From positions 1 to 64,000 of the forward strand of contig MKJX01000206.1 of assembly GCA_001942415.1 (NCBI GenBank): a DNA stretch of 64,000 nt. Reading direction: 5' to 3'. Under the pieces are notes generated by a model. That model did no database searches. It was given only the letters and a program-made list of their open reading frames with translations, and was not told the DNA's origin. Source of the DNA: Pseudonocardia sp. CNS-139 (GTDB lineage Bacteria > Actinomycetota > Actinomycetes > Mycobacteriales > Pseudonocardiaceae). Positions 29,955 to 37,455 of the stretch are shown here, one piece after another (position 1 is the stretch's first letter; every line of letters begins with the position of its first letter). Position numbers and translations under genes: made by a program.

Positions 29955-31096
29955 ATGCCCGCCACCCCGTTGTCCAGCGAGGCCGCGGCCGACGTCGCGG
30001 CGATCGCCGCACGCTGCGCCGCGGCCTCGGAGGAGCGCCGTCAGCTCGACCCCGACGTGGCACGGGCGATCGTCGGCGCCGGGTTCGCCCGGCACTTCGT
30101 GCCCGTGTCCGCCGGCGGCCACGCCGGCACGTTCGCCGACCTCGCGCGGGCCGTCGGGACGGTCGGCGAGGCGTGCGCCGCGACCGCGTGGTGCGCCTCG
30201 CTGTCGGCCAGCATGTCCCGGATGGCCGGCGCGTTCCTGCCGTCGCAGGGCCAGGCGCAGCTCTGGGCGGACGGCCCGGACGCGGTGGTCGTCGGCTCGG
30301 TCACGCCGCTCGGGCGCGCCGTCGAGACCGCGGACGGCTGGACGGTCTCGGGCAGCTGGCCCTACATCAGCTTCGTCGAGTACTCGGACTGGGCGCTGGT
30401 CTGCGCGGTCGCCGAGGCGGGCGGGGAGCAGGTCTCGAAGCTCTTCGCGGTGCCGCGCGCGGCCTACCGCGTCGCGGACACCTGGTTCAACGTCGGCATG
30501 CAGGCCACCGGCAGCAACACGCTCGTCCTGGAGGAGGTGCCGGTGGCCCGCCACCTCGCCTTCGACCGGACCGACCTCTTCCGCGGCGTCACCGTCCCGG
30601 GGGCCGACGCCCCCTGCTACGCGGCGCCGCTGCAGGCCGTCAACGGGCTGTCGTTCGTGCTCCCCGCGCTGGGCGCCGCCCGCGGCGCGCTCGCCGCGTT
30701 CGCCGGCTACATCGCCACCAAGATCCGCACCGCGCCCGCGCTGCCCGGTGTGCCGGGCGCCAGGGCAACCGGGCGACCTACGAGATGGCGTTCGCCCGCT
30801 CGGCCGGCGAGATCGACGCGGCGCAGCTGCTGCTGGACCGCGCCGTCGGCATCGCCGACCAGGGCGCCGCGACGACCACCGCCGAGACCGCGCAGAACCT
30901 GCGCGACTGCTCGCTCGCGGTGGACCTGCTGGTCACGGCCGTCGACCGGATCTTCCGCACGGCCGGGACCACCGGGCAGTCGAGCCGCGGCACCCTCCAG
31001 CGGTTCTGGCGCGACGTCAACGCGGTCTCCACGCACATGGCGATCCAGTTCGAGCCGGCCGCCCGGCTGTACGCGACGGAGACGCTGAAGGTCTGA
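29955..31096 (+). CDS. ACAD-fold flavin-dependent hydroxylase of two-component type (one frame break)
   Basis: About 380 residues from ATG 29955. It has the acyl-CoA dehydrogenase fold in the group D monooxygenase style (HsaA/pigment hydroxylase like): ARAIVGAGFARHFVPVSAGGHAGTFADLARAVGTVGEACAATAWCASLSASM, then GWTVSGSWPYISFVEYSDWALVCA and GMQATGSNTLVLEEVPV. After a break near 30760 the C-terminal helices (RATYEMAFARSAGEIDAAQLLLDRA) complete it. These enzymes use FMNH2/FADH2 from a separate reductase to hydroxylate phenolic or polyketide substrates. The reductase at 18477-18985 is the likely partner. Confidence 0.85.
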
Positions 31097-31100
31097 CGCC

Positions 31101-31132
31101 GGAAGGCGGCCCCGCCGCCGGGGCCGCCTTCC
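31101..31132. terminator. 14-bp perfect hairpin
   Basis: GGAAGGCGGCCCCG and CGGGGCCGCCTTCC form a 14-bp stem with a 4-nt loop, 4 bp after the hydroxylase stop and 15 bp before the end of the convergent SnoaL-like gene. Strong bidirectional terminator. Confidence 0.8.
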
Positions 31133-31146
31133 GTCTTCCGGGCCGC

Positions 31147-31566
31147 TCAGTCGTGCTCGACCTGGCGCGACCGGTTGCGCAGCTCGCCGTCCTCGCGCAC
31201 CAGCACGTCGTGCACGACGCAGCTGCGCACCAGCTCGGGGCCGGCGCCGGGGCGGGTCGTGACGATCAGCGCGTAACAGGTGGAGCGGATCGGGCCCTCG
31301 GGCGTCGGCTCGATGTCGATCATCGTGAAGAGGTGGCGGCGCTGCTGGGGGTCGCCCTCGAACCGCTCGTGCACCGCGTGCAGGTCGCGCAGGATGCCGG
31401 GCCGCGTGCGCGCCGGCTCGCGGCCCGGGGTGTGCGCGAACTCGGCGTCCGCGGTGAACGTGTCGGCGTAGGCCTCCAGCTTGCGCGCGTCGAGGAGCTG
31501 CATCTGCCGGGCATAGAAGTGCTGGACCTCGGCGTAGAGGTCGGCGTGGGCGTACGTGCTGGTCAC
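31147..31566 (-). CDS. SnoaL-like / NTF2-fold protein
   Basis: 139 residues from GTG 31566 behind GAGGTG; longer upstream reading is unlikely. It has an NTF2-like cone fold: DLYAEVQHFYARQMQLLDARKLEAYADTFTADAEFAHTPG, then RRHLFTMIDIEPTPEG and SCVVHDVLVREDGELRNRSRQVEHD. Relatives include polyketide ring cyclases (SnoaL) and small hydroxylases; catalytic residues cannot be assigned here. It diverges from the ketoreductase gene in the polyketide cluster, so a cyclase role is plausible. Confidence 0.7.
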   Translation of the reverse strand: MTSTYAHADLYAEVQHFYARQMQLLDARKLEAYADTFTADAEFAHTPGREPARTRPGILRDLHAVHERFEGDPQQRRHLFTMIDIEPTPEGPIRSTCYALIVTTRPGAGPELVRSCVVHDVLVREDGELRNRSRQVEHD

Positions 31567-31616
31567 AGGGACACCTCGGGACGTCGGCGATCGGCTACGG
31601 CACCACGCTGACGCCG

Positions 31617-31633
31617 CCGGCTCGCAACCGGCT
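31617..31633. promoter_or_regulatory. CCGGCT direct repeats with 11-bp period
   Basis: CCGGCT at 31617-31622 and 31628-31633, one helical turn apart, lie between the divergent SnoaL-like gene and the ketoreductase. The layout suits a SARP site. The motif is short and G+C-rich, so chance is possible. Confidence 0.3.
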
Positions 31634-31744
31634 AGAAGCGCGGTCGTCGCCACCAGGCCGATGCGAGCGGGGCTCTAGGTGCCTGCCCGAACCTTGGGGA
31701 CGTCGCCGACAGCGGCGGGACACCGACGGCCGGAGGGAACGAGC

Positions 31745-32521
31745 ATGGAGCGCGAGCGCGCGCGATCGTCACCGGAGCCACCAGCGGGATCGGCCTGGAG
31801 ATCGCGCGGTCCCTCGCCCGCAGCGGGAACCGGGTCTTCCTCTGCGCCCGCAGCGCGGACACCGTCGAGGCCACGGTCAAGGACCTGCAGAACGAGGGGC
31901 TGACGGCCGACGGGCAGCCGTGCGACGTCACGTCGCCGGAGCAGGTGCGGCAGTTCGTCGGCGCGGCCGTCGAGCGGTACGGGCCGGTGGACGTCCTCGT
32001 CAACAACGCCGGGCGCCCCGGCGGCGGCGCGACCGCGGAGATCGCCGACGACCTCTGGTACGACGTGATCGACACGAACCTGAACAGCGTCTTCCTCGTC
32101 ACGAAGACGGTGCTGAACGAGGGCGGGATGCTCGCGAAGGGCAGCGGGCGGGTGATCAGCATCGCGTCGACGGGCGGCAAGCAGGGCGTCGTGCACGCCG
32201 CGCCGTACTCCGCGTCGAAGCACGGGGTCGTGGGGTTCACCAAGGCGCTCGGCCTGGAGCTGGCGCGCACCGGGATCACGGTGAACGCGGTCTGCCCCGG
32301 CTTCGTCGAGACGCCGATGGCCGAGCGGGTCCGGGAGCACTACGCCGGCATCTGGGGCGTCGACACCCAGGAGGCCTTCGCCCGGATCACGGCCCGGGCG
32401 CGATCGGCCGCTACGTGGAGCCGGCCGAGGTCGCCGCGATGGTCCAGTACCTGGTCGGCGACGCCGCGCGGCCGTCACCGCGCAGGCGCTCAACGTCTGC
32501 GGCGGCCTGGGCAACTACTGA
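31745..32521 (+). CDS. ActIII-type polyketide ketoreductase, SDR family (frame breaks)
   Basis: About 260 residues. It is an SDR with the NADPH loop AIVTGATSGIGLEIARSL (after repair near 31763), NNAGRPGGG, Ser in SIASTGGKQGVVHAAPYSASKHGVVGFTKAL with catalytic Tyr and Lys, then AVCPGFVETPMAERVREHYAGIW. The GGKQGVVHAAPYSASKH block is the hallmark of type II PKS C-9 ketoreductases. Its presence implies a polyketide reduced before first-ring closure, in keeping with the didomain aromatase. Further breaks fall near 32398 and 32475. Confidence 0.9.
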
Positions 32522-32540
32522 CCGGCGGACGGAGCGAAGC

Positions 32541-33272
32541 TCAGTGCCTGCTCGCGAGGCGGCGCAGCCACTCCCGCAGCAGCGCCGCCTCGGCGGGCGA
32601 GAGATCGGTGGGCCCGTCGGCGACGGCACTGTCGAGGCTCAGCGCCCGGGCGGCGAGCGCGTCGGCGGCGGGATCGGTGGGCCGGCTCGCCGGGTCGACG
32701 AGGATCGCGCCGAGCACGGCGTCGCGGACGCGCGGCGAGAGCTCGTCGCTCGGCGGGTCGTCGCGCGACGCGATGAGCCGCAGCGTGACGCCGATCGCCG
32801 AGGACTGCATCATCTGCGCCGCGACGTCCGGCGGGACGCGCAGCACGCCGAGCGCGGCGATCTTGAGCATGACGGCCAGCAGCCCCTGGTAGGCCTCCTT
32901 GGCCGCCGCGGAGCGCTGGCCGGTGTGCACGGTGCCGTACATCAGCTGGTACAGCTCGGGCCGGCCGACGCCGAAGGCGACGTGCGCGTCCCAGCCGGCC
33001 CGCAGATCCTCCAGCGGCCCGCCGGTGGCGGCGTGCGCGGACTGCTTCTCGGCGAGGTACTTCTCGAAGCCGTAGCTGGCCAGCGCCTCCAGCAGGCCGC
33101 GCTTGTCGCCGAACAGCCGGTAGAGCGTGGGTTGCTGGACGCCGGCGCGGGCGCTCACGGCGCGCGTGGAGACCGCCTCGGTGCCGCCCTCGGTGAGCAG
33201 CTCCGTCGCCGCTCGCAGGATGCGCATCCGGGTGCGCCCGGCCGGTCCTCCGTCATGGCCCGATGTTAACAA
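32541..33272 (-). CDS. TetR-family transcriptional regulator
   Basis: About 240 residues. The helix-turn-helix is RILRAATELLTEGGTEAVSTRAVSARAGVQQPTLYRLFGDKRGLLEAL, with a ligand-binding domain after that. As read the start is TTG 33272. One G added at 33247 would instead give an ATG start at 33256 (MTEGPAGRTRMRIL), which is more natural. It converges on the ketoreductase and diverges from the aldo/keto reductase at 33345. The shared palindrome in that gap and at 29811 suggests it controls both promoters. Confidence 0.82.
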   Translation of the reverse strand: MLTSGHDGGPAGRTRMRILRAATELLTEGGTEAVSTRAVSARAGVQQPTLYRLFGDKRGLLEALASYGFEKYLAEKQSAHAATGGPLEDLRAGWDAHVAFGVGRPELYQLMYGTVHTGQRSAAAKEAYQGLLAVMLKIAALGVLRVPPDVAAQMMQSSAIGVTLRLIASRDDPPSDELSPRVRDAVLGAILVDPASRPTDPAADALAARALSLDSAVADGPTDLSPAEAALLREWLRRLASRH

Positions 33273-33285
33273 TCGCGGACCGGCG

Positions 33286-33313
33286 TTGACAGTCGCCGAG
33301 TATCGACGATAAC
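33286..33313 (+). promoter_or_regulatory. promoter with embedded palindrome for 33345 gene
   Basis: TTGACA (33286-33291), a 16-bp spacer and GATAAC (33308-33313) form a good -35/-10 pair. The palindrome TATCGACGATA (33301-33311) overlaps the -10 box, so a bound TetR protein would block it. The core matches the element at 29811-29829. Confidence 0.5.
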
Positions 33314-33344
33314 GTCATGTCCGATTCGTCGATAAGGAGCAGGT

Positions 33345-34349
33345 GTGAGTGATTTCGGGACGCGCGTGCTGGGCACCGGCGGTCCGCAGGTGTCGATGCT
33401 CGGCCTCGGCCTGATGGGAATGTCGGAGTTCTACGGCCCGGCCGCGCCGGAGGAATCGCTCACGACCATTCGGGGCGCCCTCGACGCGGGCGTCACGCTG
33501 CTCGACACCGGCGACTTCTACGGAATGGGCCACGGCGAGCTCCTCGTCGCCGAGGCGCTGGCCGGGCGCGACCGCTCCGCGGTCACCCTCAGCGTCAAGT
33601 ACGGCGCGCTGCGCACGCCGGAGGGCGGCTGGGCCGGGATCGACACCCGCCCGGCGGCCACCGCCAACTTCCTCGGCTACAGCCTGCGCCGGCTGCGCAC
33701 CGACCACGTCGACGTCTACCGCCCGTCCCGGCTCGACCCGGCCGTCCCGATCGAGGAGACGGTCGGGGCGCTCGCCGAGCTGGTGAAGGCCGGCCACGTC
33801 CGGCACATCGGCCTGTCCGAGGTGGGTCCGGAGACGCTGCGCCGGGCACACGCCGTGCACCCCGTCTGCGACGTGCAGATCGAGTACTCGCTGTTCTCGC
33901 GCGGGGTCGAGCGCCGGCTGCTTCCCGTCGCCCGCGAGCTGGGCGTGGGGATCACGGCCTACGGCGTGCTCTCCCGGGGCCTGCTCTCGGGGGCCTGGAG
34001 CAGCGGGCGCACGGTGTCGCCGGGCGACTTCCGCGGCTACGCCCCGCGGTTCCAGGGGCAGCACCTGGCGCACAACCTGGCCCTGGTGGAGGCGCTGCGC
34101 CCGATCGCGCAGGCCCGCTCCGCCACGGTCGCGCAGCTCGTGGTCGCGTGGGTCGCGTCCCGCGGCGCCGACGTCGTCCCGCTGGTCGGCGCGCGCACAC
34201 CCGCCCAGCTCGCGGACGTCCTCGGCGCCGCGGACCTGACGCTCACCGCCGACGAGCTCGCCGCCGTCGAGGCCGCGGTGCCCGCCGACGCGGCCGCGGG
34301 CAGCCGCTATCCGGACGTCGTGATGCACGAGCTCGACAGCGAACGCTGA
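33345..34349 (+). CDS. aldo/keto reductase family oxidoreductase
   Basis: 334 residues, GTG start 5 nt after AAGGAG, frame intact. The AKR barrel is clear: LGTGGPQVSMLGLGLMGMSEFYG, Asp and Tyr in LLDTGDFYGMGHGE, Lys in LSVKYGAL, and EELVKAGHVRHIGLSE-like helix. The position of the usual catalytic His reads DVYRPSRLDP, a variant seen in some AKR subgroups. It may reduce a pathway ketone or aldehyde. It stands at the head of a small operon with DoxX, under apparent TetR control. Confidence 0.85.
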   Translation: MSDFGTRVLGTGGPQVSMLGLGLMGMSEFYGPAAPEESLTTIRGALDAGVTLLDTGDFYGMGHGELLVAEALAGRDRSAVTLSVKYGALRTPEGGWAGIDTRPAATANFLGYSLRRLRTDHVDVYRPSRLDPAVPIEETVGALAELVKAGHVRHIGLSEVGPETLRRAHAVHPVCDVQIEYSLFSRGVERRLLPVARELGVGITAYGVLSRGLLSGAWSSGRTVSPGDFRGYAPRFQGQHLAHNLALVEALRPIAQARSATVAQLVVAWVASRGADVVPLVGARTPAQLADVLGAADLTLTADELAAVEAAVPADAAAGSRYPDVVMHELDSER

Positions 34350-34390
34350 TTCCGCAACCGACACCGTTATTCGAGCGACCGGAGGAGACC

Positions 34391-34876
34391 ATGGGAAAGC
34401 TGCGCTACCTCGCGGACCAGACGCCCGCCGCCAACGACATCGGCCTGCTGGTGCTGCGCGTGGTGGCCGGCCTCGTGTTCGTCGTGCACGGGGCCGGCGA
34501 CATCTTCGAGGCCGGCGTCTCCGCGAATGTCGAGAACTACCGCGGCGCGGGGATTCCGCTGCCGGAGCTGAGCGCGCCGTTCGCCGCGTACGTGCAGTTC
34601 CTCGGCGGGCTGCTGCTGATCGTCGGCGCGCTCGCCCGCGTCGTGAGCCTCGGGCTCGTCGTCGTGATGGCCGGGGCGCTGGTCTTCGTGCACCCGGGCG
34701 AGCAGATCCCGGTCGGCCAGGACGGCAGCGGCTCCGGGTTCGCGCTGATCATGGGCGCCGCCGTGGTGGCGCTGCTGCTCACCGGGCCGGGCCGGATCAG
34801 CGTCGACTTCCTCGTCTCGGGCCGGACGGCCGGGGTGGTCGGCGCCGGGACGCCCGCGGTCCGGCAGGACGCCTGA
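34391..34876 (+). CDS. DoxX family membrane protein
   Basis: 161 residues from ATG 34391, frame intact. Four hydrophobic segments: GLLVLRVVAGLVFVVHGAGDIF, FAAYVQFLGGLLLIVGALARVV, LGLVVVMAGALVFV and FALIMGAAVVALLLTG. DoxX-like proteins are small quinone- or redox-linked membrane proteins. It follows the aldo/keto reductase by 41 bp and probably shares its promoter. Its role in the polyketide cluster is unknown. Confidence 0.82.
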   Translation: MGKLRYLADQTPAANDIGLLVLRVVAGLVFVVHGAGDIFEAGVSANVENYRGAGIPLPELSAPFAAYVQFLGGLLLIVGALARVVSLGLVVVMAGALVFVHPGEQIPVGQDGSGSGFALIMGAAVVALLLTGPGRISVDFLVSGRTAGVVGAGTPAVRQDA

Positions 34877-34886
34877 GCGACCAGCG

Positions 34887-35304
34887 ATGGGACGGCTCGC
34901 CGTTCTCCTCGCGGCCGGGCCGGTCGTGGTCGCCGCGGCCGGTGCGGGCCCGCGCGGGCGAACGGCCGGCCCGGGTGGTGGCGGCGCGGGACCCCCGACC
35001 CCGGCGCCCGCCACCACCTCGGGCACGGGCACCGCGATCCGGGTGCCCGGCATCCCCGTCGGCGAGGTGCCGAGCGGCGTCGACCGCCGGGCGCCGGACA
35101 CCGGCCGGCTCGGGGTCGGGCGGGCCGAGGCGGCCGACCTGCCCGACACCGGAGCCCGCGACACCGTCATGATCGTGCACCGGATGCTCCCCGACGCCCT
35201 CGGCGGAACGGCCCTCGCAGAGGCTGAGGCCGTCGGGTACGCGCTGGTCGGGGAGCGGATCGAGCACCTCGCGCCGTCGCCCGGGGCGAGTGGGCCAGGT
35301 TGGG
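34887..35304 (+). CDS. hypothetical exported protein
   Basis: Starts at ATG 34887 with a short signal-like stretch (LAVLLAAGPVVVAAAGAG), followed by a Gly/Pro/Thr-rich linker and a domain with AIRVPGIPVGEVPSGVDRR and ALAEAEAVGYALVGERIEHL. As read there is no stop before the next gene. One missing base would end it at 35306-35308 in an ATGA overlap with the lipoprotein gene. No family is recognised. Confidence in the end is low. Confidence 0.35.
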
Positions 35305-35912
35305 ATGAGCCGGGCCGGGACGAGGACACGGGCGCTGCTCGTGTTCCTCGTCGTGGCCGTTCTGGCGTTGCCGGCCGCGTGCGGCGGCCCGACCGGGCCC
35401 GCCCCGGCGCCCGCGGAGGTCACGGGGATCACGGGGCCGCTCCCCGGCGGCACCGGGTTCCGGGTCGGCGTCGACCGGATAGTCCTCACGTCGGTGCAGG
35501 CCGTCGCGGGCGCCGAGGACGGCGCGGCGACCCCGGTCGTGCTCGCCGACGGCTCCCGCCGGGCCGCCGCCGTGCTCGGGCGGCGCCCGAGGTGGACGTC
35601 GCCGCGCTCCGGCTCGACGGGCCGCCGATCCACGCGCTGCACTCCCGGGCGGGACCGGAACCGGCCGGTCCGGGGGACCGCGTGCCGGCCGCGCTCCCCG
35701 GCGGGGCGGTACCGCCCCCGCTCCTCGTCGACGGCGACCCCGGTGAGGACCTCGACGCCCGGGTCACGGGCGCGCCGCTGCTGTCCACCGCCGGTGACGT
35801 GCTCGGAGCCGGCACCGCTGCGGGCGGCCCGGTGGGCGAGCCCGGCCGGGTGTTCGCGGTGCCGGTCGACCTCGCGCGGGAAGCATCCTTCTCACCCGTC
35901 ACGAGTGCGTGA
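35305..35912 (+). CDS. lipoprotein with degenerate trypsin-like protease fold (one frame break)
   Basis: About 203 residues from ATG 35305 with a lipobox (VAVLALPAACGG). The mature domain follows the chymotrypsin/HtrA outline: GTGFRVGVDRIVLTSVQAVAG where active enzymes have T-x-A-H, VVLADGSRRAAAVLGR, Asp in PEVDVAALRLDG, and VTGAPLLSTAGDVLGAG where enzymes have GNSGSPV. The catalytic His and Ser are therefore absent and it is probably a pseudoprotease binding protein. The frame breaks near 35585. Confidence 0.55.
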
Positions 35913-36206
35913 CGGAATCACCGCCACCGGCATTGAACACCGCCGGTGATTTCGCCGTACCCGGATGTTGTGCGCGCACATTGTCGGGATTGGCCGGGGG
36001 TTTCCGCGGCTCGTCAGAGGTGTGTCGTTCTGTCGGCGTGGCCGAATTGCGCCGCCACCTGCACAAATCCGCGCTGCAATTGGCCGGTCACAGCGTGTGA
36101 TCTGCGATTAGGTGTTATCGATGTGATCCATTTCACCTCGCCCGGATGGGTAGTCCTGCTACCTTCGGAACCGGGGGAAGCGGACAAAGTGGAATGGGGG
36201 GCGGCT
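35913..36206 (+). other. 294-bp leader region ahead of SARP gene
   Basis: This gap is less G+C-rich than its surroundings, with several TTG/AAT-rich words, and shows no convincing gene. It contains GTTATCGATGTGAT near 36112, loosely like the TATCGA cores seen at the TetR-type operators, and probably holds the SARP promoter. No clear terminator was found for the lipoprotein gene. Confidence 0.4.
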
Positions 36207-36992
36207 GTGAGGTTCCTACTGCTCGGACCTCTGGAAGTCGTAATCGACGAGGGCAGGTCCATTGCATTGAGTGCATCGAAAGCGGCGCAGGTGCTCGCGC
36301 TGTTGTTAACGCGATGTGGCCAGACTGTGACCGTCGATACCATCATCGAGGAGCTGTGGGGGAGCTCGCCGCCGCCCTCGGCGATGCCGACGCTCCAGAC
36401 CTACGTCTACCACCTGCGTCGCCGGCTGCGGCGGGAGGCGGGGGACGGGGCCGAGCTGCTGGCCACCCGGTCGCGGGGCTACCAGCTCTGCGTCCGGCCG
36501 GAGCAGATCGACGAGAAGGTGTTCGAGCGTCTGGTCGAGGGGGCCCAGGCGAGCGTCGAACGCGATCCGGAGGCGGCGCTGGCGTCCGTCACCGAGGCGC
36601 TTGGGCTCTGGCGCGGGCCCGCGCTGGCGAGCGTCCACAAGGGTGAGGTGCTGGCCGCGCACGTGACCCGGCTCGAGGAGCTGCGCGCCCGCGCGGAGAG
36701 CATCCGCATCCAGGCGAAACGCAGCCTCGGCCGGCACCACGAGCTCGTCCCCGAGCTGCGGTCGCTGGTGGCCCGCTACCCGCTCGACGAGTCGCTGCAC
36801 GCCTGGCTCATCGAGGCGCTGTACCGGTCCGGCAGGCGCGCCGAGGCGCTCGGTGCCTACCGGGACCTCTGGTCCCGGCTCGACGTGGAGCTGGGTGTGG
36901 CGCCGAGCCCGGAGGCGCAGCAGCTGCAGCGGGCGATCCTGGAGCTGGACGACAACCGGGTCGGGGCCCGCAGGCGGCGCAACGCCGGCTGA
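36207..36992 (+). CDS. SARP-family pathway activator (OmpR-type DNA-binding plus BTAD), TTA codon
   Basis: About 261 residues from GTG 36207 (VRFLLLGPLEVV); GTG 36189 is an alternative. The N-terminal winged helix shows SASKAAQVLALLLTRCGQTVTVDTIIEELWG and TLQTYVYHLRRRLRR. The bacterial transcriptional activation domain spans FERLVEGAQASVERDPEAALASVTEALGLWRG to RRAEALGAYRDLWSRLDVELGV. SARPs switch on aromatic polyketide clusters by binding direct repeats near -10 sites. The codon at 36306-36308 is TTA (Leu), rare in such DNA and the classical handle for bldA control. The frame is intact. Confidence 0.9.
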   Translation: MRFLLLGPLEVVIDEGRSIALSASKAAQVLALLLTRCGQTVTVDTIIEELWGSSPPPSAMPTLQTYVYHLRRRLRREAGDGAELLATRSRGYQLCVRPEQIDEKVFERLVEGAQASVERDPEAALASVTEALGLWRGPALASVHKGEVLAAHVTRLEELRARAESIRIQAKRSLGRHHELVPELRSLVARYPLDESLHAWLIEALYRSGRRAEALGAYRDLWSRLDVELGVAPSPEAQQLQRAILELDDNRVGARRRRNAG

Positions 36993-37019
36993 GAACGGCT
37001 CTCGCGCGTCAGCCCCGGG

Positions 37020-37320
37020 ACGTCAGCGCGGACGTGTCCGGCCAGGCGGTGGCCGGGGTGGCGTGGAGGCGGGACGGGTGCCCTCCTCCGCAGACCCCGC
37101 CGCGGCGCGTGGGCCAGCAGCGTGGTGCCGACGGCGCTCCGCCGGTGGGACAGCGCGGCGTGCAGGTTGTCGACGAGGCCGCCCTGGCGCTCGTCCCGGC
37201 CCTCGGCCACCACGGTGATGCCGCCGGCCGGCTCGGTCGGCCGCGCGGACGTCGCCGTCGAGGTAGGCGCCGCGGTAGTGCCGCTGCCAGCTGGCGGCGT
37301 GCAACGCCGCCACCTGCCAC
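37020..37320 (-). pseudogene. GNAT acetyltransferase remnant
   Basis: Pieces of a GNAT N-acetyltransferase lie in different frames: VAALHAASWQRHYRGAYLDGD near 37300, GGITVVAEGRD near 37210 and GGLVDNLHAALSHRRSAVGTTLLAHA (the acetyl-CoA loop region) near 37120-37180. The order is right, but the core between them is missing and no start or stop is clean. This looks like true decay rather than one sequence error. The remaining DNA between 36993 and 37455 shows nothing else. Confidence 0.5.
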
Positions 37321-37455
37321 CCGTTCGTTGGCGGACCGGTTCGGTTCGTCCGCGCGCTGTCGACAGCCTCGCCCGCGGAAGGGCGGCCTTCTCAGCGAGC
37401 GAGCGACTACCTACGGTAGACACGCACAGGGCCGGGTGATCAAGGCGAGGATGTA

